Below are positions 31,387 to 41,900 of a stretch of DNA of 64,000 bases, piece by piece. The translations under genes and the position numbers were made by a program. Source of the DNA: an uncultured Eubacteriales bacterium (GTDB lineage Bacteria; Bacillota_I; Bacilli_A; RF39; UBA660); contig CAJJKI010000003.1 in the NCBI GenBank assembly GCA_905188025.1, positions 74,843 through 138,842 on the forward strand. The letters are read 5' to 3'. A model generated the notes under the pieces. The model was not told where the DNA came from and did not search any database. It saw nothing but the letters and a program-made list of their open reading frames with translations. Position 1 is the first letter of the stretch; every line of letters begins with the position of its first letter.

Positions 31387-31806
31387 GTGGCAAAAGCAAT
31401 AACAAAGAAAATTACATTACAAATACCTGCAGGAAAAGCAACACCAGCTCCTCCAGTAGGAACTGTTTTAGGACCAGCAGGAATTAATTTACAAGAATTT
31501 TGTACTAAATTTAATGATGCAACTAGAGATAAGATGGGAGATATAGTACCAGTTCAAATTTCTATTTTTGAAGATAGAACATTTGATTTTGTATTAAAGA
31601 CTCCACCAGCAGCATTCTTATTAAAGAAAGTTGCTAAGATCAAATCAGGAGCTGCTAAAGGTGAGACTGTAGCTACTATTACTAAGGATCAACTTAAAGA
31701 AATAGCTGAAACTAAGTTACCTGATTTAAATGCTTATGATGTAGAACATGCTATGAAGATAGTTGAAGGAACTGCTCGTAACATGGGAATTAAAGTAGAA
31801 GAGTAA
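31387..31806 (+). CDS. rplK: Ribosomal protein uL11
   Basis: Forms the base of the L7/L12 stalk with L10. The Pro-rich N-terminus ITLQIPAGKATPAPPVGTVL and GPAGINLQEFCTKFN are diagnostic; the rRNA-binding C-terminal domain ends GTARNMGI. 139 residues from GTG 31387 (AKAITKKI), preceded by TAGGAGGTG. An upstream in-frame ATG would start inside the ribosome site. Confidence 0.97.
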   Translation: MAKAITKKITLQIPAGKATPAPPVGTVLGPAGINLQEFCTKFNDATRDKMGDIVPVQISIFEDRTFDFVLKTPPAAFLLKKVAKIKSGAAKGETVATITKDQLKEIAETKLPDLNAYDVEHAMKIVEGTARNMGIKVEE

Positions 31807-31882
31807 TTTTTCTACGAAGTAAAAGTCCGCAAACCACAAAAAATGTGGAAGTGTATATACACGACCTCAGAAGGAGGAAATT

Positions 31883-32578
31883 ATGAAGAAAAGTAAAAGA
31901 TATGCAGAGATAGCTACTAAGATTGAGAAGAATAAAGCATACGCTCCAATGGATGCAATTAAATTAGTAAAAGAAACTTCTAATACTAAGTTTGATGAAA
32001 CTGTTGAAATTGCTATGAATCTTAACTTAGATACTAAGAAAGCTGATCAACAATTAAGAGGCGCTATTGTTTTACCTAATGGTACTGGTAAAAGTCAAAC
32101 TGTATTGGTACTTGCTAAAGGTGATCAAGCAAAAGCTGCTAAAGAAGCAGGAGCTGATTATGTAGGAGACGTTGATATGATTGAAAAAATCGAAAAAGAA
32201 AATTGGTTCTCTTATGACGTAATCATTGCTACTCCTGAAATGATGCCAATGCTTGGTAAAATTGGTAAAATCTTAGGACCTAAAGGACTTATGCCTAATC
32301 CAAAGACTGGTACAGTTACAATGGATGTTGCTAAGGCTGTTAAAGAAACTAAGATGGGAAAAGTTGAATATAGAACTGATAGTTTTGGAAATATTCATGG
32401 TATCATTGGAAAAGCTAGTTTTGAAGAAGGAAAATTACTTGAAAACTTAAATACTTTTGTTGGAGCTATATTAAAAATTAAACCTGCTACAGTGAAAGGA
32501 AATTATGTTAAAAATATATCTATATCTTCTACTATGGGTCCTGGAATTAAACTTGATTTAAATTCTTTTGACAAATAG
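31883..32578 (+). CDS. rplA: Ribosomal protein uL1
   Basis: L1-stalk protein and probable translational repressor of its own operon. KSKRYAEIATKIEKNKAY at the N-terminus and the family signature around MPNPKTGTVT are present. 231 residues. ATG follows GAAGGAGGAAA. The intercistronic stretch after rplK contains a CCACA/TGTGG hairpin. The rplJ promoter overlaps its last codons. Confidence 0.97.
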   Translation: MKKSKRYAEIATKIEKNKAYAPMDAIKLVKETSNTKFDETVEIAMNLNLDTKKADQQLRGAIVLPNGTGKSQTVLVLAKGDQAKAAKEAGADYVGDVDMIEKIEKENWFSYDVIIATPEMMPMLGKIGKILGPKGLMPNPKTGTVTMDVAKAVKETKMGKVEYRTDSFGNIHGIIGKASFEEGKLLENLNTFVGAILKIKPATVKGNYVKNISISSTMGPGIKLDLNSFDK

Positions 32579-32596
32579 TAAATGATTTGATATAAT
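32568..32596 (+). promoter_or_regulatory. Sigma-A promoter of rplJ-rplL
   Basis: TTGACA (32568-32573), 17-bp spacer, TATAAT (32591-32596); the -35 lies within rplA. Confidence 0.85.
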
Positions 32597-32615
32597 ACTT
32601 ATCGATGAAGAAAAA

Positions 32616-32720
32616 TTATGCCAAAGACAGTAAGGACAATGTTGTTTAAAAATCTTACCGAGGAATAAAAATATATATATGTATTTTAGTCCTCGTATGA
32701 GGACTTTTATTTATGGCATA
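32616..32720 (+). promoter_or_regulatory. Ribosomal protein L10 leader with attenuator
   Basis: TATGCCA (32617-32623) and TGGCATA (32713-32719) close the structure. Inside are AAAGACAGTAAGG and CTTACCGAGG, the conserved core of the L10 leader family. The terminator is AGTCCTC-GTAT-GAGGACT plus TTTAT (32688-32710). CGAGGA (32659-32664) can pair instead with TCCTCG (32690-32695) of the terminator, giving a visible antiterminator switch. Family knowledge: the L10(L12)4 complex binds this leader and represses its operon. Confidence 0.85.
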
Positions 32721-32740
32721 GAGAAAGGATGTGAAGATAG

Positions 32741-33232
32741 GTGGCAAATTCAAAGATTATTGAACAAAAGGCATCAGTAGTAGCTGAAATCAAAGATAGA
32801 TTTGAAAATGCTAAATCAGTTGTTATGTTCGATTATCGTGGACTTAGTGTTTCAGAAGTAACTGAACTAAGAAAAAAGCTAAGAGAGAATGGAGCTGATT
32901 ATAAAGTATATAAAAATACTTTAACTAAGAGAGCTCTTGATGAACTTAACATTAATATGGATGAATACTTAGCTGGTCCTAGTGCAGTAACATTTGGAAC
33001 AGATGAACTTTCAATAGTAAAAGTATTAAATGATTTTGCTAAAGATCATAATGCACTTGAACTTAAGGCTGGTATTATTGAAGGAAAAGTAGCTGGCTTA
33101 GAAGACTTGAAGAGATATGCAGCAATTCCATCAAGAGATGTGTTATTAACTATGTTAGCAGCAGGTCTTATGGGAACTGTAAGAGACTTATCTATTTGCT
33201 TAGATTTATATGCTAAGGGTAAAGAAAATTAA
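32741..33232 (+). CDS. rplJ: Ribosomal protein uL10
   Basis: Stalk base protein that carries L7/L12 dimers. MFDYRGLSVSEVTELRKKLRENGADYKVYKNTL is the typical N-terminal domain, and the C-terminal helix that binds L12 is present. 163 residues. Starts at GTG (ANSKIIEQKASVV) 6 bp after the ribosome site within GGATGTGAAG. Confidence 0.96.
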   Translation: MANSKIIEQKASVVAEIKDRFENAKSVVMFDYRGLSVSEVTELRKKLRENGADYKVYKNTLTKRALDELNINMDEYLAGPSAVTFGTDELSIVKVLNDFAKDHNALELKAGIIEGKVAGLEDLKRYAAIPSRDVLLTMLAAGLMGTVRDLSICLDLYAKGKEN

Positions 33233-33255
33233 TATTATTAAAGGAGGAAATAAAA

Positions 33256-33624
33256 ATGGCTAAATTAAATAGAGATGAATTTATTAGTGCTTTAAAAGAA
33301 ATGTCAATTCTTGAAATCAAAGAATTAGTAGACGCTATGAAGGAGGAATTTGGTGTTGATCCATCTGCAGTTGCTGTAGCAGCAGGTCCTGCTGTAGCTG
33401 CTGTTGAAGAAGGTCCATCAAAAGTTAATGTTGTATTAACAGCTGCTGGTCCAAATAAGATTGCAGTTATCAAGATCGTTAGAGATATCACTGGTTTAGG
33501 ATTAAAAGAAGCTAAGGATATTGCTGATAACGGTGGAAACGTTAAAGAAGGCGTTGACAAAGCTGAAGCTGAACAACTTAAAGCACAATTCGAAGAAGCT
33601 GGAGCTACTGTAGAACTTAAGTAG
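33256..33624 (+). CDS. rplL: Ribosomal protein bL12
   Basis: Flexible stalk protein recruiting translation factors. N-terminal dimer domain (SILEIKELVDAMKEEFG), an Ala/Val hinge, and the C-terminal domain KIAVIKIVRDITGLGLKEAKDI. 122 residues. ATG follows AAAGGAGGAA. It ends the operon. Confidence 0.97.
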   Translation: MAKLNRDEFISALKEMSILEIKELVDAMKEEFGVDPSAVAVAAGPAVAAVEEGPSKVNVVLTAAGPNKIAVIKIVRDITGLGLKEAKDIADNGGNVKEGVDKAEAEQLKAQFEEAGATVELK

Positions 33625-33631
33625 TTTATAT

Positions 33632-33660
33632 AAAGAGTCTAGAAATAGATTCTTTTTTTT
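33632..33660 (+). terminator. Terminator of rplJL
   Basis: AGAGTCTA-GAAA-TAGATTCT followed by a run of eight T. Confidence 0.9.
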
Positions 33661-33737
33661 GACGTTTTTCTGTAAACTGTATTGATATTTCTTTTTGTGT
33701 TATGATATACTTGTTATAGATGATAGGAAGTGAAAGT

Positions 33738-34640
33738 ATGTCAAAGTGGGATAAGGAATATATAAAATTATGTAAGAAGATTTTAAAAGATGGAGTAGAG
33801 GTAGAAAATAGAACTGGAATTAATTCTATTAAAATACCAGGATATTCTTTTGAGTTTGATTTATCTAAGGAGTTTCCAGCTTTGACTACTAAGCAATTAT
33901 TTTTTAGACAAGCTATTTTAGAGATGCTATGGATTTATCAAGTACAGTCTAATGATGTAAGATGGTTACAAGATAGAAATGTTCATATATGGGATGAATG
34001 GGAGATTCATGAAGATGGCAAGTGGTATGCTAATCAAATGGTATTAGATAAAGACGGTAAGTTGGTTAAGAAAGATATTGTTAAGGATTTTGGTAAGGAA
34101 TGGGCTCATACTATTGGGACTGCTTATGGTTGGATTAATAATAAATTTCAAAATACACAGAGACTTATTGATACTTTAAAGAATAATCCTAATGATCGTA
34201 GAATGCTTATGACTTTATGGCAAGATGATTATATTAAGACAGCGGTACTTCCTTCATGTGTATGGAGTAGTGAATGGGATGTAACTGATGGTAAACTTAA
34301 TTGTTGGGTTCATCAGAGAAGTTGTGATGTTCCTTTAGGTCTTCCTTTTAATGTTACACAATATGCAACACTTCTTTGTTTAATAGCTCATTGTACTGGA
34401 CTTAAGCCTGGTAAAATGTTTTGGTCTATAAAGGATGCTCATATATATGTTAATCAGGTAGAAGGGATTAAAGAACAAATAGAGAGATTTGATACTTTAG
34501 AAGATTTGCCAGCTCCTAAGTTATGGATAAATCCTGAGGTGAAAGATTTCTTTGAGTTTGATAATTCAAAAGATTGTAAAGATATAAAAGTAGTTGATTA
34601 TAAACATCATGGAAAGATTAGTTTTCCATTAGCGCAATAG
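33738..34640 (+). CDS. thyA: Thymidylate synthase ThyA, divergent active-site segment
   Basis: Methylates dUMP to dTMP using methylene-tetrahydrofolate. GYSFEFDLSKEFPALTTKQLFF near the N-terminus, the Arg/Ser loop QRSCDVPLGLPFNVTQYATLL and DAHIYVNQVE are typical. The catalytic cysteine is Cys174, but the usual PCHxxxQF surroundings read SCVWSSEW. 300 residues. Start ATG 33738 after GGAAGTGA. Forms a pair with folA 10 bp downstream; with dut, the window carries the steps from dUTP to dTMP. Confidence 0.93.
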   Translation: MSKWDKEYIKLCKKILKDGVEVENRTGINSIKIPGYSFEFDLSKEFPALTTKQLFFRQAILEMLWIYQVQSNDVRWLQDRNVHIWDEWEIHEDGKWYANQMVLDKDGKLVKKDIVKDFGKEWAHTIGTAYGWINNKFQNTQRLIDTLKNNPNDRRMLMTLWQDDYIKTAVLPSCVWSSEWDVTDGKLNCWVHQRSCDVPLGLPFNVTQYATLLCLIAHCTGLKPGKMFWSIKDAHIYVNQVEGIKEQIERFDTLEDLPAPKLWINPEVKDFFEFDNSKDCKDIKVVDYKHHGKISFPLAQ

Positions 34641-34650
34641 GAGTGATAAG

Positions 34651-35130
34651 ATGATTAGTATGATATGTTCAGTAGGAAGAAATAGAGAACTTGGTAAAGA
34701 TAATGGACTTATTTGGCATATTCCTCAAGATATGAAATTTTTTAAGAATACAACTATGGGGCATACAGTAGTTATGGGAAAGAAAACTTATGATTCTTTA
34801 CCAGGAGATTTACCAGGAAGAGATATGGTAGTACTTAATTTTGATAAGATTGAGGGAAATGTTAAGACAATGTATTCAATTGATGAAGTGCTCGATAATT
34901 ATTTAAATAAGGATGAAGAGACTTTTATTATAGGAGGAGCTTCAATATATGCTCAATTTATTAAATATGCTGATAGGCTTTATTTAACGGAAATAGATGA
35001 TGAGTGTGATTTAGCTGATACTTTTTTTCCTGAATTTGATAAGTCAGAATGGACTTGTGAAGTATTAGATGAAGGTACTTATAAAGATATTAATTTTAAG
35101 ATGTGTAGATATGATAGAATAGGAAAATAG
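34651..35130 (+). CDS. folA: Dihydrofolate reductase
   Basis: Regenerates the tetrahydrofolate oxidised by ThyA. ISMICSVGRNRELGKDNGLIWHIPQDMKFFK gives the substrate-binding N-terminus with the catalytic acid region; VVMGKKTYDSL and FIIGGASIYAQFI form the NADPH site. 159 residues. ATG after GGAGTGAT. Confidence 0.95.
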   Translation: MISMICSVGRNRELGKDNGLIWHIPQDMKFFKNTTMGHTVVMGKKTYDSLPGDLPGRDMVVLNFDKIEGNVKTMYSIDEVLDNYLNKDEETFIIGGASIYAQFIKYADRLYLTEIDDECDLADTFFPEFDKSEWTCEVLDEGTYKDINFKMCRYDRIGK

Positions 35131-35224
35131 ATAGTTAATTTTAGTGATAGAGATACCAATACCTAAATATATATAAAATGTTTACTAAAATGTGAAAAAA
35201 TCTATAAAAACTTTTAATTATTCG

Positions 35225-35253
35225 TTGACTTTTTACGTGGATGATGATAGTAT
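35225..35253 (+). promoter_or_regulatory. Candidate promoter of rpoBC
   Basis: TTGACT (35225-35230), 17-bp spacer, TAGTAT (35248-35253). The leader that follows has a short hairpin, CACGTC/GGCGTG (35268-35284), without a close T run; its role is unclear. Confidence 0.55.
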
Positions 35254-35322
35254 TATATATTGGAAACACGTCTTTTTGGCGTGCATGTCTTTAAAATTTT
35301 TAGGTATTGGGGTGAAAAGTTA

Positions 35323-38300
35323 ATGGCTTATAAAGTAAAGCAAAGTGGCGATTATAGAAAAAGAAGAAACTTTTCTATGATTAAAAATTCATTAGAACTT
35401 GATAATTTATTGCAAATTCAAAAGGAATCATATCAATGGTTTGTGACTGAAGGGGTTAAAGAGGTACTTGAAGACTTTTCTCCGGTGGAGAGTTTTTCTG
35501 GAAGCTTGTCATTAGAGTTTAATGATTATGTCTTCGATACTCCAAGGTATTCTATAAAGGAATGTAAGGATAGACAAATTACTTATGCAGCTCCTTTAAA
35601 GGTACAAACAAGACTTTTTAACAATGAAACGGGAGAAGTTAAAGAGCAAGAGATATTCTTAGGTGATATGCCTTTAATGACAGATAGTGGTACTTTTGTT
35701 ATTAATGGTGCTGAGAGAGTAGTTGTATCCCAATTAGTTAGATCTCCTAGTGTTTATTTCTCAAAAGAAGTAGATAAAAATGGTAAACCAGTATTTGCTT
35801 CTAAGGTTATTCCTACTAGAGGTACTTGGCTTGAGTATGAAACTGATGCTAAGGATGTTTTATATGTAAGAATTGATAGAACTAGAAAGGTTCCTCTTAC
35901 TACATTACTTAGAGCATTTGGTTTATCTAGTGATAAAGATATTCTTGATATGTTTGATAACAATGAATATTTAAAGAATACTATAGAGAGAGATTCTACT
36001 AAAAATACTGATGAGGCGTTAATTGAAATATATGAAAAATTAAGACCTGGTGAACCTACAACTTTAGATAGTTCAAAGAACCAATTGATTACTAGATTCT
36101 TTGATAATTTTCGTTATGATTTAGCTAAAGTTGGAAGATATAAATTTAATCAAAGACTTAATATTACTGATAGATTAGTAGGTAAAGTATTGGCACAAGA
36201 TGTTGTTATTGATGGAGAAGTTAAGCTTGCTGATGGAACATTACTTACTAAAGAAGTAGTTCTTGAATTAGATAAATATTTAAAAGATGGATATGGAATG
36301 GTAGAAGCTAAGATTAATACTGATTTGAATGATGCTAATATGATTCAAGTATTATATGTATATTCTCCAATTAATCCAAAGAAGAAAGTAAAAGTAATAG
36401 GTAATGATCAATCTATTACTGTTAAGACTTTAACAATATCTGATTTTTATGCTTCAGTATCATACTATTTAAATTTAATGGATGGTATTGGACATGATGA
36501 TGAGATAGACCATTTAGGTAATAGAAGAATTAGACAAGTAGGAGAACTTTTACAAAATCAATTTAAGATTGGTTTTAGTAGAATGGAGAGAGTTATTCGT
36601 GAGAGAATGACTACACAAGATATGGAGACTGTTACCCCTAAGACATTAATTAATATTAGACCAGTAACAGCTGTTATTAAGGAATTCTTTGGTAGTAGCC
36701 AATTATCTCAATTTATGGATCAGGTTAATCCGATTGCAGAACTTACTCATAAAAGAAGATTATCTGCTTTAGGACCTGGTGGACTTTCTAGAGATAGAGC
36801 TGGCGTTGAAGTACGTGATGTTAATGCTTCTCACTATGGTAGAATTTGTCCAATTGAATCTCCAGAAGGACAAAACATTGGACTTATTACTTCACTTGCT
36901 AGTTATGCTAAGATTAATGAATATGGATTTATCATGACTCCTTATCGTAAGGTAGAGAATGGTAAATTGACTGATCAAGTAGATTATTTAACTGCTACTG
37001 AAGAACAAGATTTTTATATTTCTCAAGCAACAGTTAATGTTAATGATGATAATATGATTACTGATAGTACAGTAGCTGGTAGATTTAATGGTGAGAATGT
37101 AATTATTCCTGTTGATAAGGTTGATTATATCGACGTATCACCACAACAAGTTGTTTCTATTACTACTAGTTTGATTCCATTCTTGGAACATGATGATGCG
37201 ACTCGTGCTCTTATGGGTGCGAACATGCAACGTCAGGCATTACCACTTTTAACTACTGAAGCTCCTTATGTTGGAACTGGTGTTGAATATGTGGCTGCTA
37301 GAGATAGTGGTGCCGTAGTAGTAGCTAAGGCTGATGGCGTAGTTGAATATGTTGATGCTAAGAAGATTATTGTTAAGAATGCTAAAGGTAAAGATATATA
37401 TGAACTTACAACATTTGAAAGATCTAACCAAGGAGAAACTGCTAACCAATCTCCAATAGTTAGAGCTGGAGATAAAGTAAGAAGAGGACAAGTAATTGCT
37501 GATGGTCCTAGTACAAACATGGGTGAGTTAGCTCTTGGTAAGAATGTTGTAGTTGCTTTCATGACATTTAATGGTTATAACTTTGAGGATGCCGTTATTA
37601 TGAATGAGAGATTGGTTAAGGATGATGTTTATACTTCTTTACATATTGAAGACTATGAAATTCAATGTAGAGATACTAAACTTGGTCCTGAAGAGATTAC
37701 TCGTGATATTCCTAATGTTAGTGAAGAAGCTAGAAAGAATCTTGATGAAAATGGTATTATAAGAATTGGTACTGAAGTTAAGGAAGGCGATATCCTTGTA
37801 GGTAAAGTAACTCCTAAGGGAATGGCTGATTTGACTAGTGAAGAGAAATTATTACATGCTATTTTTGGTGAGAAAACTAGAGAAGTTAGAAACTCTTCAC
37901 TTACTGTTCCACATGGTGGAGATGGAATTGTTCATGACGTAAAAGTATACACTAAGGCTGATAATGATGAGATGCCTAGTGGTGTTAGCAAAGTAGTTAG
38001 AGTATATATTATTCAAAAAAGAAAGATTCAAGTAGGAGATAAGATGTCAGGTCGTCATGGTAATAAGGGTGTTATTTCATTAATATTACCACAAGAAGAT
38101 ATGCCATACTTACCAGATGGTACTCCGGTAGATATCATGTTAAATCCACAAGGTGTTCCTTCTCGTATGAATATTGGTCAGATACTTGAACTTCATATGG
38201 GTATGGCTTGTAAGAAGTTAGGTGTATATATGGCTACTCCAGTACTTGATGGTGCTAAGAAGGATGATATTGCTAATATGATGGCTGAAGCTGGAATGGA

Positions 38301-38949
38301 TCCTGATGGTAAGACAGTTTTATATGATGGTAGAACTGGTGAACCATTTGATAATCGTATCAATGTTGGTGTAATGTATATGATTAAACTTCATCACATG
38401 GTTGATGATAAGTTACATGCGAGAGCTACTGGACCATATTCACTTGTTACTCAACAACCTCTTGGTGGTAAAGCACAATTTGGTGGACAGAGATTTGGTG
38501 AAATGGAAGTTTGGGCTCTTGAAGCATATGGAGCATCACATGTACTTCAAGAAATACTTACTTATAAATCAGATGATGTTGTAGGTAGAGTAAAAGTATA
38601 TGAAGCTATTGTTAAAGGTCAATCGTTACCTGAACCAAGTATTCCAGAATCATTTAGAGTATTAATTAAAGAATTCCAAGCATTAGGATTAAATATTTCA
38701 GTAATTAATAATGATGATGAGGAAGTAAGTATTAGTGAACTTGAAAAAGAAGACGATGAGGATGATATGCCAGTATCAGAAGAAATTCAAAAACCTGATT
38801 TATTTGCAACTGAAGATGATTCATTAGAAGATGATTTGGATGATGAGGAAGATGAATTTGAAGATGATTTGGCTGATATAGATTTGCCAGATGAATATGG
38901 AGATGGCATTGAGTCAAATGATTTTGATGATATGGGAGGTGATTTCTAA
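35323..38949 (+). CDS. rpoB: RNA polymerase subunit beta
   Basis: Catalytic beta subunit. The rifampicin region (about 454-486; GSSQLSQFMDQVNP, AELTHKRRLSALGPGG) has the susceptible-type residues. Later signatures NAVVAFMTFNGYNFEDA-like, KMSGRHGNKGVIS and PLGGKAQFGGQRFGEMEVWALEAYGA are intact. 1208 residues. Start ATG 35323 after GGGGTGAAAAG; the earlier in-frame ATG at 35260 lies in the leader. The last roughly 65 residues form a long Asp/Glu-rich tail, much longer than in B. subtilis. Stop overlaps the rpoC ATG. Confidence 0.98.
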   Translation: MAYKVKQSGDYRKRRNFSMIKNSLELDNLLQIQKESYQWFVTEGVKEVLEDFSPVESFSGSLSLEFNDYVFDTPRYSIKECKDRQITYAAPLKVQTRLFNNETGEVKEQEIFLGDMPLMTDSGTFVINGAERVVVSQLVRSPSVYFSKEVDKNGKPVFASKVIPTRGTWLEYETDAKDVLYVRIDRTRKVPLTTLLRAFGLSSDKDILDMFDNNEYLKNTIERDSTKNTDEALIEIYEKLRPGEPTTLDSSKNQLITRFFDNFRYDLAKVGRYKFNQRLNITDRLVGKVLAQDVVIDGEVKLADGTLLTKEVVLELDKYLKDGYGMVEAKINTDLNDANMIQVLYVYSPINPKKKVKVIGNDQSITVKTLTISDFYASVSYYLNLMDGIGHDDEIDHLGNRRIRQVGELLQNQFKIGFSRMERVIRERMTTQDMETVTPKTLINIRPVTAVIKEFFGSSQLSQFMDQVNPIAELTHKRRLSALGPGGLSRDRAGVEVRDVNASHYGRICPIESPEGQNIGLITSLASYAKINEYGFIMTPYRKVENGKLTDQVDYLTATEEQDFYISQATVNVNDDNMITDSTVAGRFNGENVIIPVDKVDYIDVSPQQVVSITTSLIPFLEHDDATRALMGANMQRQALPLLTTEAPYVGTGVEYVAARDSGAVVVAKADGVVEYVDAKKIIVKNAKGKDIYELTTFERSNQGETANQSPIVRAGDKVRRGQVIADGPSTNMGELALGKNVVVAFMTFNGYNFEDAVIMNERLVKDDVYTSLHIEDYEIQCRDTKLGPEEITRDIPNVSEEARKNLDENGIIRIGTEVKEGDILVGKVTPKGMADLTSEEKLLHAIFGEKTREVRNSSLTVPHGGDGIVHDVKVYTKADNDEMPSGVSKVVRVYIIQKRKIQVGDKMSGRHGNKGVISLILPQEDMPYLPDGTPVDIMLNPQGVPSRMNIGQILELHMGMACKKLGVYMATPVLDGAKKDDIANMMAEAGMDPDGKTVLYDGRTGEPFDNRINVGVMYMIKLHHMVDDKLHARATGPYSLVTQQPLGGKAQFGGQRFGEMEVWALEAYGASHVLQEILTYKSDDVVGRVKVYEAIVKGQSLPEPSIPESFRVLIKEFQALGLNISVINNDDEEVSISELEKEDDEDDMPVSEEIQKPDLFATEDDSLEDDLDDEEDEFEDDLADIDLPDEYGDGIESNDFDDMGGDF

Positions 38950-41900
38950 TGTTAGAGGCTAATAAATTTAAAGCTTTAAAAATAGGAATTGCATCACCTG
39001 ATGATATTAGAGCATGGAGTTATGGTGAGGTATTAAAACCTGAAACTATTAACTATAGAACATTAAAGCCTGAAAGAGATGGACTTTTCTGTGAAAAAAT
39101 ATTTGGACCAACTAGAGATTATGAATGTAGTTGTGGTAAATATAAAAGATTAAGATATAAAAATATTGTTTGTGATAGATGTGGTGTAGAAGTTACTAAG
39201 TCTAAAGTTCGTAGAGAAAGAATGGGACATATTGAACTTGCTACACCAGTAAGTCACATTTGGTTTGTTAAAGGAATTCCTTCTTATATTGGATTATGTC
39301 TTGATATGTCTCCAAGAGATTTGGAAGAAGTAATTTACTTTGTATCATATGTAGTACTTGATCCAGGAGCTACTACTTTAATAAAGAAACAAACTTTATC
39401 TGATAAGGAATATAGAGCTTATTATGAAAAGTATGGTAATACTTTTAGAGTTGGCATGGGTGCTGAAGCTATTAAGGAATTACTTAGTGAATTAGATGTA
39501 GAGAAAGAATTAGATGCTCTTCAAAAAGAATTAGCTGAAGCTACTGGTCAAAAGAAACTTAGATTGGTTAAGAGATTGGATGTATTAGATTCATTTGCTA
39601 AGTCAGGAAATAAGCCTGAATGGATGATTCTAGAGGCATTACCTGTTATTCCTCCTGAGTTAAGACCAATGATTCAACTTGATGGTGGTAGATTTGCTAC
39701 ATCTGATTTGAATGATTTATATAGAAGAGTAATTAATAGAAATAATCGTTTAAAGAAATTAGTTGAATTAAATGCTCCTTCAATTATTATTCAAAATGAA
39801 AAGAGAATGTTACAAGAAGCAGTAGACTCATTATTTGATAATGGTCGTCGTGGTAGAAGTGTAACTGGTGCTGGTAATAGAGCATTAAAATCATTATCTA
39901 GTATGTTAAAAGGAAAACAAGGTAGATTCCGTCAAAACTTATTAGGAAAACGTGTTGACTATTCAGGTCGTTCAGTTATTGTAGTTGGACCAGATCTTAA
40001 AATGTATCAATGCGGTATTCCTAAAGAGATGGCTCTTGAATTATTTAAACCACATGTTATTAATGGTTTAGTATCTAAAGAGATAGCTAATAATATTAAA
40101 TCTGCTAAGAAGATGATTGATACTAGAGATCCTAAAGTATGGGATGTAGTAGAAGAAGTTATTAAAGAGCATCCAGTTATGTTAAACCGTGCTCCTACAT
40201 TACATAGATTAGGTATTCAAGCATTTGAACCAAAACTAGTGTCAGGAAAAGCTATTAGACTTCATCCACTTGTTACAACAGCATTTAATGCTGACTTCGA
40301 TGGAGACCAGATGGCAGTACACGTTCCATTATCTGAAGAGGCTAAGGCTGAGGCTAGAATACTTATGTTAGGTGCTAATAATATCTTATCACCTAAGGAT
40401 GGAAAGCCTATCGTTACTCCTAGTCAGGATATGATCTTAGGTAATTACTATATAACTATGGAAAAACCTGGTCATGAAGGAGAAGGAAGAATATTTAAGA
40501 ATTCTAATGAAGCATTAATGGCTTATAATAGAAGAGAAGTTGATTTACATACAAGAATAGTTGTTCCTGTAAATTCATTTAAGCATAAAGTATTCTTAGA
40601 TTCTCATAAAGATCAATATTTAGTTACTACTGTTGGTAAGTTAATATTTAATGAAATCTTACCAGATTCATTCCCATATGTTAATGAACCAACTGATGAG
40701 AATATTGAGAAATATACTCCTAATAAATACTTTATTGCTCCAGGAGAAAATATTCCTGAAAAGATTAAAGAAATACCTAAAGCTGATGCATTTAAGAAGG
40801 GTACTTTAGAGAAGATAATAGCTCAAATGTTTAAGAAATATAAAACTACTGAGACATCTATTATGCTTGATAAATTAAAAGATCAAGGATTTAAGTATTC
40901 AACTTATTCTGGTATTACTATTGCAGCATCAGACGTTGTAACTAGTAAGCAAAAGGATCAAATTATAGCTAACTCAGAAGCTGAAGTTAAGAAAGTAACT
41001 AAACAATATCAAAGAGGTTTGATTACTGATAAAGAAAGATTTGATCTTGTAATTGGTATTTGGGATAAGGCAAAGAAAGATATTGAAAAAGAACTTGAAG
41101 CTTATGCAAAGAGTGAAGAATATGAAGATAACCCAATTTTCATAATGATGAACTCTAAGGCTCGTGGATCTATTTCTAACTTCGTACAGTTAGCTGGTAT
41201 GCGTGGTACGATGGCTAAACCAAATGGTGAACCAGTAGAAATTCCTATTAAGTCATCATTTAGAGATGGATTAACAGTATCTGAATTCTTCTTATCTACA
41301 CATGGTGCTAGAAAAGGTAGTGCTGATACCGCTCTTAAAACTGCAGACTCTGGTTATATGACAAGAAGACTTGTTGATGTAGCACAAGATTTAATCGTTA
41401 GAGAAGAAGATTGTGGTACTACTGAAGGTGTTAAAGTATCTGCATTTAGAGATGAAAAGAATGGTATTATTGAACCATTATACGATAGAATTTTAGGAAG
41501 ATACACTAATAAGAAAGTAATCGATCCTAATACTAAAGAAGTTATCGTTGATAAAAATGAATATATTACTGAAAATATAGCAGATAAGATTATAGCTGCT
41601 GGTATTGAAGAATTAGAAATTAGAACAGTACTTACATGTAGAACTGATCATGGTGTATGTTGTAAGTGTTATGGTAGAAACTTAGCTACAGGTAATATTG
41701 TTGAGATTGGTGAAGCTGTTGGTACAATGGGTGCTCAATCTATTGGTGAACCAGGTACACAGTTAACCATGAGAACATTCCATACTGGTGGTGTTGCTGG
41801 TGGAGACGATATCACACAAGGTCTTCCTCGTGTTGAAGAATTGTTTGAAGCTAGAACTCCTAAAGGAAAAGCTCTTATAGCTGAAATTGATGGTGTTGTA

